DNA of 64,000 bases, taken from assembly GCF_028206995.1 (NCBI RefSeq), contig NZ_JAQLFL010000002.1:172925-236924 (forward strand), in the 5' to 3' direction. The stretch comes from Collinsella aerofaciens (GTDB lineage: Bacteria > Actinomycetota > Coriobacteriia > Coriobacteriales > Coriobacteriaceae). The translations under genes were made by a program, and so were the position numbers. The notes beneath the pieces were generated by a model, which made no database searches, had not been told where the DNA came from, and was given only the letters and a program-made list of their open reading frames with translations. This document shows, in pieces, positions 45,936-53,946 of this stretch (the stretch's first letter is position 1; each line of letters starts with the position of its first letter).

Positions 45936-47121
45936 GCAGAAAGGTATTTCATCCGAACGCTACGCGAAGAACGTGCGCAAGTACATCAACGGAAAGCGTG
46001 CTTTGGCCCGCGGCGGCTGGAACCTCGCGAACGGAAAGTACTGGTTTTCCGAGATGACTATGACGCGGAAGATGTTTCATCACGACAGGTCCGCGCGTGC
46101 CGGCGCGAAGAACATAACGATGCTTCATCAGATTCTCGCGTTTCTGCCCGAGGAGTGCAGCTGCAACGGAGGCAAGATGACCCCAGATGCGTGTATGGCC
46201 TACGCGGAGCAATGGCTTGCGAAGCACTATCCGCATCAACAAGTGATTGTCGCGTTGCATGAGGAAAGTGATAAGGCGGGAAAACGCTACGCAGTGCACA
46301 TGGCGATTAACCGTACCGATTTGTTAACCGGCAAACGTTGCGAGACGGGTGGGCGACGCGGAAAGTACGAACGCGCTGCGTGGGTCCGTGAAATGGACGA
46401 GGCTTGGAATCTTACTCAACTTGAAAAGGGAAAGAAAAATTCGAAGATTCGTGATCGCCAGCCGCGCGACACAGAAAAGGAGATTATCGGTCGCGGTGAG
46501 TACAGTTATAAAAACAATCTGCGCGAGCTAATCCATCTTGCAATCAATGAAGGTCACCCAAAGAATATGGAGCAGTTCAAAAAACTACTTGCCTCATGGG
46601 GCGTAGGCATTTTCATCAAGAACAATCGAGTCTATGCGACAGATCTCGATATCAAGGAGGCCGGCAATCCGAAGTGCACTTTCAATCTGACTCGACTCGA
46701 CGGACGTTTCGCGGTCAAACAACTTGAAGCGGCGTTCGAAAAGAACATGTTGGAAGCCGAGCGAGCGTTGCCGTATGAGAAGCGCTGTGAGATTTACATT
46801 CAACGTCTTAAGAAGGCGTACTCGGCGTGGGTCGAACAAGCGAAAGCGAGCAAGGGCGTCGCCTACAATTCATTCCCCAAATTCATCGCACCGAAGTGCG
46901 ATGAGGACCTGCTCGAAGATCCGGCGGTTCGCGATGAGCTTCTTGCGCGTCGCGGTTACGCAAGGGAGATTCGCAACCGCTATGCCGGCGCCGTTCCCGA
47001 TGCCGGCGATGATCGCGTTCGCGCCGCAGGTCGAGCCCATGGTGGCAACGTTGACATCTCGCCGCAGGTCGATCGCGCGGTCGACCGAGGCGATTACGCT
47101 CGCGGAGACACGCCTCGCTAG
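45922..47121 (+). CDS. Relaxase of element 2
   Basis: A 399-residue MobA-type relaxase homologous to the one in element 1. Shared blocks include ILAFLPEECSCNGGKMTPDACM (about 72-93) and YAVHMAINRTDLLTGKRCE (about 122-140). The region after 170 (LTQLEKGKKNSKIRDRQPR) is also alignable. The C-terminal half (about 190-345) is helical and may bind DNA; the last 40 residues are Asp/Arg/Gly-rich. The start is taken at ATG 45922, because the homologue begins with the same MTxIKQ; a GTG at 45913 is also in frame. No coupling protein follows, unlike element 1. Confidence 0.85.
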   Translation: MTVIKQKGISSERYAKNVRKYINGKRALARGGWNLANGKYWFSEMTMTRKMFHHDRSARAGAKNITMLHQILAFLPEECSCNGGKMTPDACMAYAEQWLAKHYPHQQVIVALHEESDKAGKRYAVHMAINRTDLLTGKRCETGGRRGKYERAAWVREMDEAWNLTQLEKGKKNSKIRDRQPRDTEKEIIGRGEYSYKNNLRELIHLAINEGHPKNMEQFKKLLASWGVGIFIKNNRVYATDLDIKEAGNPKCTFNLTRLDGRFAVKQLEAAFEKNMLEAERALPYEKRCEIYIQRLKKAYSAWVEQAKASKGVAYNSFPKFIAPKCDEDLLEDPAVRDELLARRGYAREIRNRYAGAVPDAGDDRVRAAGRAHGGNVDISPQVDRAVDRGDYARGDTPR

Positions 47122-47218
47122 TTTTGGAAAGCCTATCGTCGGTGCCCTAGCGCACTGCCATCCAGTGCCGATTCTGCCATACTCGCAATTCGGCGAGGAT
47201 GAGGAGTATGAATTGATC

Positions 47219-47255
47219 GGGGCTTATAGGACAAAATGTGTGTCCTATAAGCCCC
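47219..47255 (+). terminator. Perfect 15-bp hairpin after the relaxase gene
   Basis: GGGGCTTATAGGACA pairs exactly with TGTCCTATAAGCCCC over a seven-base loop. There is no T run. Downstream, bases 47260-47331 read as an acidic tail (DDDSNTDDTKTGIDGS) ending in a stop, with no start, possibly the relic of a lost gene. Confidence 0.6.
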
Positions 47256-47345
47256 AAGGATGACGATTCCAATACGGACGACACCAAAACCGGCATCGAC
47301 GGCTCCATGGACGATTCGGATTCCAAATAGGCCCCGTTAGTTGAG

Positions 47346-47792
47346 CTACTTCTTTGCCGGTGTCGTATACGAAACCGCTATACCCGCGGCAATTGCCATG
47401 AGGCAGCTTGCGACGAGTCCGTACTCATACTTCAAAACGTTTGTTGCGGTCAGGGCGATAATCAACACAGTCGCAATTTGCAGAATTATCATTATTACGA
47501 AGAGATTGATTCCTTGTTTGGCCGAAGTCGCTGAATGAGTCTGACTTCGTTGATTCAGGTTGTAGCTGACAACAAAAGCGACCAGTTCGCTTGATACGGG
47601 GCCGACTACATAGAAAAAGAGTGCGTCAATGAAGCCTATAGTGTTGTAAGTGTTGTAAGTTGTTTCGCCGGAAAAAACAGCGTATAAAGCATATCCAAAT
47701 CTTGGCTGATTCACGTATGAGTAGGAGAAGACCAAGAGCGTCAATATTGCTACTACCAGAAGTGCATTCAGGACAAATCGTTTGCTTTTCAT
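47346..47792 (-). CDS. Small four-helix membrane protein, unknown
   Basis: A 148-residue membrane protein with about four hydrophobic helices: near 5-27 (VLNALLVVAILTLLVFSYSY), 50-76, 93-117 (INLFVIMIILQIATVLIIAL) and 122-140. The loops are short and the ends basic. The start is ATG 47792 with GGAAGGAG; an upstream in-frame extension lacks a ribosome site. It is transcribed toward the relaxase and stands alone. Codon use is AT-rich compared with the chromosome, as expected for acquired cargo. Possible roles include immunity or entry exclusion, but nothing in the sequence proves one. Confidence 0.7.
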   Translation of the reverse strand: MKSKRFVLNALLVVAILTLLVFSYSYVNQPRFGYALYAVFSGETTYNTYNTIGFIDALFFYVVGPVSSELVAFVVSYNLNQRSQTHSATSAKQGINLFVIMIILQIATVLIIALTATNVLKYEYGLVASCLMAIAAGIAVSYTTPAKK

Positions 47793-47888
47793 CGATCGCT
47801 CCTTCCGGGTGACTCTTATTTGTAATTCTACAGCAGCCATTTGTTTTTCAAAGAATTTGACTGTCCTAAATAACATGCACTTTCGCTG

Positions 47889-47918
47889 GAGGGTCGCTGT
47901 TTGGCGGCCCTCTTTTTT
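47889..47918 (+). terminator. Rho-independent terminator, plus strand
   Basis: GAGGGTCGC pairs with GCGGCCCTC (one wobble or mismatch), followed by six T. It ends a plus-strand transcript entering from the left, antisense to the membrane gene at 47346-47792, or insulates the next unit. Confidence 0.8.
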
Positions 47919-48036
47919 GCACAGGCGCGGTGGGATGGTAATATCGGGCGGGAGTCAGCCGCTCTGATAGAATCATCCTTGCTGTCGGCAGCCCTCGTGC
48001 CGGGCAGAGCCCTCCATTTGATGGGAGGTGATGCCC

Positions 48037-48162
48037 ATGACCGATTTCACCGAGCTCGTGAAGCTCCTGACCGCTATGGTCTCGCTCCTCACGGCCCTTG
48101 TCGGCCTTTCCAAGGCACTCAAGCAGGGCTCGAAGCCCAAAAAGAAAGGCCACCGTCGCTAA
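48037..48162 (+). CDS. Small hydrophobic peptide, candidate type I toxin
   Basis: A 41-residue peptide: a short acidic start (MTDFTEL), one hydrophobic helix of about 20 residues (VKLLTAMVSLLTALVGL), and a very basic tail (KPKKKGHRR). GGGAGG lies eight bases before ATG 48037. That site can pair with CCTCCAT just upstream (48012-48018), hiding it. The 5' leader (CGGCAGCCC 47986-47994, GGGCAGAGCC 48002-48011) is complementary to the 3' flank (GGCTCTGCCC 48190-48199, GGGCTGCCG 48215-48223) in nested order, giving end-to-end mRNA pairing. Both features are typical of type I toxin mRNAs. A leaderless bacteriocin is an alternative. Confidence 0.6.
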   Translation: MTDFTELVKLLTAMVSLLTALVGLSKALKQGSKPKKKGHRR

Positions 48163-48339
48163 GACGATGACCCAACTTCATTAAGCAACGGCTCTGCCCA
48201 GCTCTCTACAACTTGGGCTGCCGTCGGCACCATTTTACCCTCCTGACGAGGAATTCGTCCATATTTCAAAAATCAAATCCTGTTCGCGCGTGAGCGTAAA
48301 CTTTTAGTTGGGCAAATCCGGCAGATTGGAGCTTGAAAC

Positions 48340-48405
48340 ATGAGGGATATGCACCTCATGTCGCTCATAAAACGTCTCCTGACCTCGAAGGAGAACGTTT
48401 TTTAG
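48340..48405 (+). CDS. Leader peptide ahead of the phosphoesterase operon
   Basis: A 21-codon frame, ATG AGG GAT to TTT TAG, beginning MRDMHLMSLIK and ending KENVF. GGAG lies eight bases before the ATG. The coding sequence itself forms two mutually adjacent stems, ATGAGG/CCTCAT (48340-48359) and the terminator-like hairpin at 48369-48401. The frame ends inside the T run, 20 bases before the first phosphoesterase start. The design matches translation-dependent attenuators such as those before some antibiotic-response genes. That it senses ribosome stalling is an inference. Confidence 0.6.
   Translation: MRDMHLMSLIKRLLTSKENVF
48369..48404 (+). terminator. Attenuator hairpin within the leader peptide gene
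   Basis: AAAACGTCTCCT (48369-48380) pairs with AGGAGAACGTTTT (48389-48401) with one bulged base, followed by further T to 48403. It would stop transcription before the phosphoesterase genes unless a ribosome on the leader disrupts it. Confidence 0.65.
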
Positions 48406-48425
48406 CGATAAAAGGAGACATAAAT

Positions 48426-49064
48426 ATGATCTGGTTTACCAGCGATACCCACTTCGGGCATGAGAACGTGCTGAAGTTCACCGACCGCCCGTGGGAGACG
48501 ATTTGGCAGATGAACGACGCCATCGTCGACAACATCAACGGCAGGGTCGCCATGGACGACGAGCTCTACATCCTGGGGGATTTCTCATTCAAGATGACCG
48601 CCCAGGACGCCTACGGGCTGCGCAAGCGGATCGCCTGCAGGCGCATCCACCTAGTCCCGGGAAACCACGACAAGGACTGGACCCAGCCGGCGGTCGCGGG
48701 CGCCTTCACCGTGGAACCGCCGATCTGCGTGCTCAAGATCGACGGGCAGAAGATCGTCCTGAGTCATTACCCCATGGCCGACTGGCAGGGCATGAACCAT
48801 GGATCGTGGCACCTCCACGGGCACATCCACAGCAGCGGCGGCGCGTACAACGAGTTCAACCGCAAGCAGGGCCTTCTGCGCTACGACGTCGGTTGCGATG
48901 CCAACGGGCACTCCCCGGTGAGCCTCGACGGGCTGAGGGAATGGTTCGCCGGAGTCGGCGAGCCGTGCGGCCGGGTGAAATGGCCCTGGTGGGTCAACGA
49001 GACCGGCGACAGGCAGGTCGAGCGCGAGCTGGCGGCGTACAGGAGGGAAGAGGCGATCCGATGA
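48426..49064 (+). CDS. Calcineurin-like metallophosphoesterase 1
   Basis: A 212-residue cytoplasmic enzyme of the calcineurin-like superfamily. All metal-binding motifs are present in order: Asp7-x-His9 (SDTHFGH), GDF (LGDFSF), GNHDKD, HYP and HGHIH. The size and the start DTHFGHxN resemble the small phage/plasmid phosphoesterases annotated as metallophosphatases. The substrate (cyclic nucleotide, dinucleotide, nucleic-acid end or protein phosphate) cannot be told. ATG 48426 follows AAAGGAG. First of three coupled phosphoesterase genes; its stop overlaps the next start. Confidence 0.85.
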   Translation: MIWFTSDTHFGHENVLKFTDRPWETIWQMNDAIVDNINGRVAMDDELYILGDFSFKMTAQDAYGLRKRIACRRIHLVPGNHDKDWTQPAVAGAFTVEPPICVLKIDGQKIVLSHYPMADWQGMNHGSWHLHGHIHSSGGAYNEFNRKQGLLRYDVGCDANGHSPVSLDGLREWFAGVGEPCGRVKWPWWVNETGDRQVERELAAYRREEAIR

Positions 49065-49786
49065 CGGTCTATGTGACGGGCGACATCCACGGTGGGCTCG
49101 ACATGCAAAAGCTCCGCGACTGGGAGCTTGGGGATAGCCTTGGCAGCGACGACTATCTGATCATCGCCGGCGACTTTGGCTTTCCGTGGGACTTCTCTGC
49201 CGAGGAATGCGCCGATATCGCTTGGCTGGAGTCGCGCCCCTACACGGTGCTGTTCGTCGACGGCAACCACGAGCGCTTCGATCACTGGGCGGAGCGCCCC
49301 GTGGAGATGTGGCATGGCGGGCTGACGCAGCGCCTGTCGGACACCTCGCCCATTCGGCGCCTGACGCGCGGCGAGGTCTTCGAGCTCGATGGATCGACGG
49401 TCTTCACCATGGGCGGTGCCACGAGCGTGGACAGGGAATACCGCGTGCCGTATTCCAGCTGGTGGCCTCAGGAGCTCCCGGACGAGCGCGATTTCGATAC
49501 CGCGCGGACAAAGCTCGACGAGGTCGGCTGGAAGGTCGACTGCGTCATCACCCATACCTGCCCGACGCGCATGCTCTCGCCGACGCTCTACCCGGACCCG
49601 GGCTGGGAACGCCCCGATGTGGACCGGCTGACCGAATTCCTTGACGAGCTCGAGGACCGCCTGGACTACAAGCGCTGGTATTACGGCCATTTTCACCGAG
49701 ACGGCAATCCGGACGAACGGCACACGGTGCTGTATGACCGGATCGTGAGGCTCGGGGACAAACTCCTGCCGTGGGGTGCGTACTGA
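49061..49786 (+). CDS. Calcineurin-like metallophosphoesterase 2
   Basis: A 241-residue paralogue. Motifs: Asp8-x-His10 in TGDIHGG, AGDFGF, DGNHERF, ITHTCPTR and YGHFHRDGN. It shares with the third enzyme the blocks MTVYxTGDxHG, RGEVFxxDG, AMGGAxSxDRxYR-like, SWWPxExP and VGWKVDxVxTH, so these two are a recent duplicate pair. The first enzyme is more distant. The ATG at 49061 overlaps the previous stop (ATGA). The active-site set is complete, indicating a functional hydrolase. Confidence 0.85.
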   Translation: MTVYVTGDIHGGLDMQKLRDWELGDSLGSDDYLIIAGDFGFPWDFSAEECADIAWLESRPYTVLFVDGNHERFDHWAERPVEMWHGGLTQRLSDTSPIRRLTRGEVFELDGSTVFTMGGATSVDREYRVPYSSWWPQELPDERDFDTARTKLDEVGWKVDCVITHTCPTRMLSPTLYPDPGWERPDVDRLTEFLDELEDRLDYKRWYYGHFHRDGNPDERHTVLYDRIVRLGDKLLPWGAY

Positions 49787-50523
49787 TGACGGTCTATGCG
49801 ACAGGTGACGTGCACGGCAGGGCCGAGTACGGGTCCAGCCGGTTTGCCTTCACGAATTGGCCGCTGGGCCGGACCCTGACGCGCGATGACGTGGTGATCG
49901 TGGCCGGCGACTTCGGCTTTGTCTGGGATGGATCCAACGCCGAGAAATACTGGCTCGACTGGTTCGAGTCGAAGCCGTGGACCACGTGTTTCGTAGACGG
50001 CAACCATGAGAATCACCACGCCCTGGCTGGGCTGCCGGTGCGGGAGTGGAACGGCGGCCTCGTTCATGAGGCGCGACCGCACGTGCTGCACCTGATGCGC
50101 GGAGAGGTGTTCGATATCGACGGGCTCACAGTCCTTGCCATGGGCGGCGCCGCGAGCAACGACAGGCAGTATCGCAAGGAGGGGAGGAGCTGGTGGCCCG
50201 AGGAGATACCGAGCGTGGAAGAGATGGGGCACTGCCGCGCCTCGCTCGATCGCGTGGGCTGGAAGGTCGACTACGTTGTAACTCACGAGGCTCCTGCCGA
50301 CCTGGCAGAGCAACTATGCCGGGAGCGCGAACGCGAGTATCTGGACGACCGGCTGCAACGATTCCTTGGCGAGCTCGACGGACGGCTCGGCTACCGAACC
50401 TGGTTCTTCGGGCATTACCACGGCGACGAATGGCGCGACGCCAAGCATCGCCTGATCTACCGAGACATCGTGCCGATCGAAGATGCTGCGCCCGGTTCTA
50501 GGAACCTTCTGGAAGCGCTCTAG
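49786..50523 (+). CDS. Calcineurin-like metallophosphoesterase 3
   Basis: A 245-residue paralogue of enzyme 2. Motifs: Asp8-x-His10 in TGDVHGR, AGDFGF, DGNHENHH, VTHEAPADL and FGHYHGDEW. It begins on an ATG overlapping the previous stop by one base (TGATG), so three phosphoesterases are made from one coupled mRNA. Keeping three active-site-complete relatives side by side suggests they form a hetero-oligomer or act on successive substrates, but no experiment is known to me. After it, a GTTCTAGGAACCTTCTGGAAGCGC stretch leads into the convergent coiled-coil gene. Confidence 0.85.
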   Translation: MTVYATGDVHGRAEYGSSRFAFTNWPLGRTLTRDDVVIVAGDFGFVWDGSNAEKYWLDWFESKPWTTCFVDGNHENHHALAGLPVREWNGGLVHEARPHVLHLMRGEVFDIDGLTVLAMGGAASNDRQYRKEGRSWWPEEIPSVEEMGHCRASLDRVGWKVDYVVTHEAPADLAEQLCREREREYLDDRLQRFLGELDGRLGYRTWFFGHYHGDEWRDAKHRLIYRDIVPIEDAAPGSRNLLEAL

Positions 50524-50565
50524 AAGATTCCTAGAAATCAGCCGCCTGATAGGAGAAGCGCGGGG

Positions 50566-51132
50566 CTACTCGCCCTTCATCTGGGTCATGACCTCGACCT
50601 TGGCCTCGGCCACGGCCGCCCGCTGCTCGGAGGCGGCGAGACGGTCCTTGAGGGCGGCGATCTCGGCCATCAGGTCGCGCTGGGCCAGGAGTGTGTCGGC
50701 TTGGGCTTTCAGTGCAGTGTCACGCTCGCCGCGCAGCCGCTCGATCTCATCGACCATGGCCTCAGCCTCGGCATGGAGTTGGACAACCTGCCTGCCGAGG
50801 CCCTTAGCACGGGAGAGGTACCTGATGCTTGCGGCGTGGAGCTCGTTGTTCTCGAGTTCGAGGTTCGCGGTATCGAGTTCGAACTTCTCCTCTATAAAGG
50901 CAATCCGCTCATTGCAGTCGGCCTCAATCTTTTCATTCCGATCCGTCGCCTCGGCGAGCTTGCGGCTGAATTCATCCACCTGGGCCATGAGCAGTGCGTT
51001 CTCGGTCCTGAGGTCGGCGGTCTCGCGCAGCAGCTTCTCCCGCCACCTCGCCTCGATTCGCTCGGCGGCCTCATCGAGGACGGACTTCATGCCGTAACCG
51101 TAGATCTCCCTGATTTTTCTCTCGTCTGTCAT
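50566..51132 (-). CDS. Coiled-coil protein, unknown
   Basis: A 188-residue, almost fully helical, charged protein. Heptad-like coiled coil runs from about residue 20 to 185 (for example LRTENALLMAQVDEFSRKLAEA). No membrane segment, nuclease or DNA-binding motif is visible, though the N terminus (MTDERKIREIYGYGM) is conserved-looking. ATG 51132 is preferred; an upstream TTG adds five residues. It converges on the phosphoesterase operon with a 42-base gap. It might be a partner or scaffold of those enzymes, or a replication/partition accessory. Both are guesses. Confidence 0.7.
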   Translation of the reverse strand: MTDERKIREIYGYGMKSVLDEAAERIEARWREKLLRETADLRTENALLMAQVDEFSRKLAEATDRNEKIEADCNERIAFIEEKFELDTANLELENNELHAASIRYLSRAKGLGRQVVQLHAEAEAMVDEIERLRGERDTALKAQADTLLAQRDLMAEIAALKDRLAASEQRAAVAEAKVEVMTQMKGE

Positions 51133-51450
51133 CGTGCGACATTCCAATCAACAATTGGCATGGCTCCGCCACGCCGTACGGCTGGGAACAAATACGCGGC
51201 CGCTGTTGATTTGTAGTCGTCCTGCGATCGGTGAGTTCTAAAAAGGCGTCTCAAGTCATGCGTTCACGCAGGTTTTCGATTGGAGAAATACCGCACGTTT
51301 TCATGATATCACGTGCCTTAAAGACCATGAATGGACGGCCATATCGATTCGTTGAAAATGGCACCAACGACGTGTTGGTGGCGGGGGAGTGATGGCGTTA
51401 AAGATGTCGAGAATGATTATAGGATTGTTTTAGATGCGGGCATGAAAAAG

Positions 51451-51508
51451 GGTCGAATCGAAGTGTCTGGCCGGACGCCAATTGTCCGGGAACTGTTTCG
51501 ATTCGACC
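51451..51508. terminator. Nested hairpin in the 51133-51592 gap
   Basis: GGTCGAATCGAA (51451-51462) pairs with TTCGATTCGACC (51497-51508), and CCGGAC with GTCCGG inside it. The only other content of this 460-base gap is a 70-codon frame running through the hairpin, which I do not accept as a gene. Confidence 0.5.
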
Positions 51509-51592
51509 GTGTTTCATTTTACATCCGCGGCATGCTCTTATAGATGCCCGGCGATTACCGACCTTCACGACCTCGATAGTCGGGCTATGGAC

Positions 51593-51979
51593 TTAAGATT
51601 TCTTGGGCTCCCAGCCGTTTTCGATTGCGGCGGGGTAGACTGCGGCGTAATTAAGCATCCAGCTGCCATCGCCCGCTTTTTGAATAAACCCCTTATCCGT
51701 CAAAGAGGTATAGGCCCGGGAGATCGTATTCTTACTTAGGTGGTAGCGCTCCTCAATCCATTTGCTTTTTGCGTAAAAGCCCATGGCTCGTTTGTTTTTG
51801 GAAGGATTTCCAAGCTTCCATACTAGGCCGAGGATGAGGCGCTCGGCAGCGACAGTGGTGGCACAACACGCCCAGTCGGGCACCGAAATAAAATTCGCGT
51901 TATCCATTTTCCTTCTAATCTCTCGTTGCTCATTAACATCATCGCGATATTTGTCAGAAATTGACGGTAGCTCGCTCAT
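51593..51979 (-). CDS. Winged-helix, replication-initiator-like protein
   Basis: A 128-residue protein. A winged helix is predicted in the centre: AERLILGLVWKLG (about 46-58) followed by WIEERYHLSKNTISRAYTSLTDKGFI (about 74-99), typical of Rep-type or GntR-like DNA-binding modules. It lies just after the excisionase-like gene on the same strand and ten bases from its stop, forming a small operon with it. A role in replication or in control of excision is likely; no catalytic motif is seen. Confidence 0.65.
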   Translation of the reverse strand: MSELPSISDKYRDDVNEQREIRRKMDNANFISVPDWACCATTVAAERLILGLVWKLGNPSKNKRAMGFYAKSKWIEERYHLSKNTISRAYTSLTDKGFIQKAGDGSWMLNYAAVYPAAIENGWEPKKS

Positions 51980-51988
51980 GTTTACCGC

Positions 51989-52234
51989 CTAGTCAAGGTG
52001 GGCGGTACGACCTTCAAGCTGTTTGAAAAGTTCGTAGAATGAGCTTTCAAACATGTAATTAGAGCGATGGACCTGGATGAGCTTGCCGGACTCGCGCATG
52101 AATTTGCGTGCAGTGTTCTCGCTCCAGCCAGTGATTTCGCGGATATCGTTAACGCGGAGCAACCGATCGCACTGAGCGGCACCAGTAGGGAAAGTCGGTG
52201 TGGACGCCTGGGTGCTAATCTTTGGAGTAGCCAT
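51989..52234 (-). CDS. Excisionase-like DNA-binding protein of element 2
   Basis: An 81-residue protein with an HTH (RVNDIREITGWSENTARKFMRE, about 27-48) and a C-terminal helix (SSFYELFKQLEG). It is homologous to the element 1 protein at 37097. AAGGATAGCTC precedes the ATG at 52234. Adjacent to integrase 2, it is probably the recombination directionality factor, though a replication role is also possible because a Rep-like gene follows. Confidence 0.7.
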   Translation of the reverse strand: MATPKISTQASTPTFPTGAAQCDRLLRVNDIREITGWSENTARKFMRESGKLIQVHRSNYMFESSFYELFKQLEGRTAHLD

Positions 52235-52452
52235 GATGAGCTATCCTTTCAATGAGGGCCCTCCCTGTGCTTGTAAGACGTACCAGGTTCATAAGCACTT
52301 GGGGGGCCGGTTTCGATGACTACATGCGTAGTCATCTGACAGCTTTAGCATGTATTAAAACTCATTAGATGTCAATCAAATAAAGCATCTACCTGCGGAA
52401 ACGGTATTATAGTACCGTAATATTATGAAAAAAACGATGAATGAAAAACATG

Positions 52453-53700
52453 CTATTTCTCGCTTCTCTGTATATAGGCGTTGATGAAGTCTTCGTAGCC
52501 TTTAACTGCTTTTATTTCTGATTGTTGAACGAGGCTTGTATACGTTTTGAGCGTGATATTGGGGTCCGCGTGGCCAAGAATACCTTGCACGCTTCTAACG
52601 TCCGATCCGTTCGCCAGCATAAAAGTGCTTACACAATGCCTGAGCTGATGCGGGCAGATGCCCTTATATAGTTTTCCGCCAGTCGAATTGTTCGGCTCAT
52701 AGATTCCAAGATTGCAGCTAACTGCGAAATCGCGAAACCAATGGTTGAAGATGTAGTTTTTCATGTGACAGACAGTAGGGACCCCTTGCTCGACAGCAAT
52801 ATCGCTAATGATGGGAGTGCTGCCAGTCTGGGACAGCCCCAGAGAGGCCAGGAGCTCTTTTTGTATGGCTGACCATGATTGAAGACGTTCGGCCAAGGTT
52901 TCTCCAACGGGGATTTTGCGTTGGCTTTCTTGTGACTTGGGTGCCCTCAGTTCATGATCGTTGGTGTACTGCCTGTCAATTTTCAAGGTTTTATTGGCAG
53001 GGTCCCAATCGCGCCATTCGAGGCCCAGCATCTCGCCTTTTCGCATACCCGTATACACTAGTACTAGCGTACCAACAGCTTCGGCGGTGAGCTCAATGTG
53101 TTGAAGATGTGTGCATAGGGTAGCTACTTGGTCGATTGTAAGTGATTCTCTTTTGTTGCGTGGTCTGCGAACATGAACGGTAGCGCAGGGGTTTCGGTCA
53201 ATTATTCTCTTTGCGACTGCATTCGACAGAATCTGACGCAGTTTCGCATTGATTCGTACAAGCTCTGATGGTTTGTATTTTCCCGTACGACGAGCTTCGG
53301 CATATGTTTCTTCGATTAGATCGGGAGTTAGCCCCTCAATTGTCTGAAACGCACCGAATAGGTCTTCGATATGCCTGCAATCGTACGCTTCTCTTTCATA
53401 GCTCGTTGGCGCAAGCTCGGTGTCCCTATTTTCATGAAAGGCCCAGCAGTAGGACGCAAGCAAAGTGGGCTTTTTAGTTTTAGTGATCGTGCCAGAGGAG
53501 TTGATTTCAGCCAGCTTGGCCTGCATTGCAGCCTTAGCTTCTGTTTTAGTCTTGCAACGAACCGTATAAGTTGGGGATCGTTTGTAACGCCCTGTCTTAG
53601 GGTCCTTGACCCCAAGGGAAAAATAATAGCGATAGGTGTTAGGTGATCTCTTGTCTTTCCAACACGTGCCTCTTCCGCTAATGAGTGGCTGTTCTGACAT
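52453..53700 (-). CDS. int: Tyrosine recombinase (integrase of element 2)
   Basis: A 415-residue integrase with the same layout as the one in element 1: an N-terminal AP2-like arm-binding region (YRYYFSLGVKDPKTGRYKRSP, about 23-43), a SAM-like core-binding domain and the catalytic domain. The catalytic residues fall in GMRKGEML, HQLRHCVST, GHADPNIT and TYTSL. It lies 193 bases from the right attachment site. Clear but not close similarity to integrase 1 shows that two different members of one family use the same tRNA site. GGAG precedes ATG 53700. Confidence 0.95.
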   Translation of the reverse strand: MSEQPLISGRGTCWKDKRSPNTYRYYFSLGVKDPKTGRYKRSPTYTVRCKTKTEAKAAMQAKLAEINSSGTITKTKKPTLLASYCWAFHENRDTELAPTSYEREAYDCRHIEDLFGAFQTIEGLTPDLIEETYAEARRTGKYKPSELVRINAKLRQILSNAVAKRIIDRNPCATVHVRRPRNKRESLTIDQVATLCTHLQHIELTAEAVGTLVLVYTGMRKGEMLGLEWRDWDPANKTLKIDRQYTNDHELRAPKSQESQRKIPVGETLAERLQSWSAIQKELLASLGLSQTGSTPIISDIAVEQGVPTVCHMKNYIFNHWFRDFAVSCNLGIYEPNNSTGGKLYKGICPHQLRHCVSTFMLANGSDVRSVQGILGHADPNITLKTYTSLVQQSEIKAVKGYEDFINAYIQRSEK

Positions 53701-53892
53701 CTTTGCACTCCGTTTCTTTGAATAGTTTTCAACAATTCAATGAGTGCAGTTTAGCTAAAGCTGTTAGTAATATGTTTGTAAAAGCGTAGGCGCAGCTACC
53801 GGATGCAGAAGACACAAACTGCTATGTTTATCTGCGGTTATATGATGGTCAATGATGCTTGATGAATGGTAGGGGGTAGCATTAAATCATAT

Positions 53893-53937
53893 CTCCTAAA
53901 GCGGGTGTCGACGGTTCGAATCCGCCCGGGGGCACCA
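53893..53937. other. attR: right attachment site of the tandem elements
   Basis: Identical over 45 bases to the copy at 39729-39773. Because integration displaces the original tRNA 3' end, this copy should be the ancestral 3' half of tRNA-Arg. Its T stem would carry one A-C mismatch. Confidence 0.9.
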
Positions 53938-53946
53938 GGGAATATG

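Larger units (their letters stand above)
39774..53937. mobile_element. Integrative mobilizable element 2 (about 14.2 kb)
   Basis: Bounded by the att copies at 39729-39773 and 53893-53937, with its integrase at the right end. It carries an XRE regulator, a giant surface protein, a secreted protein, MobC/relaxase, a small hydrophobic peptide, three phosphoesterases, and replication/excision-type proteins. There is no coupling protein or mating-pair apparatus. GC content is visibly lower than in the flanking chromosome in several parts. Confidence 0.85.

Noticed and set aside
46724..47263. Plus-strand frame overlapping the relaxase 3' half
   Set aside because: Basic, low-complexity product in another frame of a clear gene, without a ribosome site.
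51331..51543. 70-codon frame in the gap after the coiled-coil gene
   Set aside because: No ribosome site and the frame runs through a nested hairpin.
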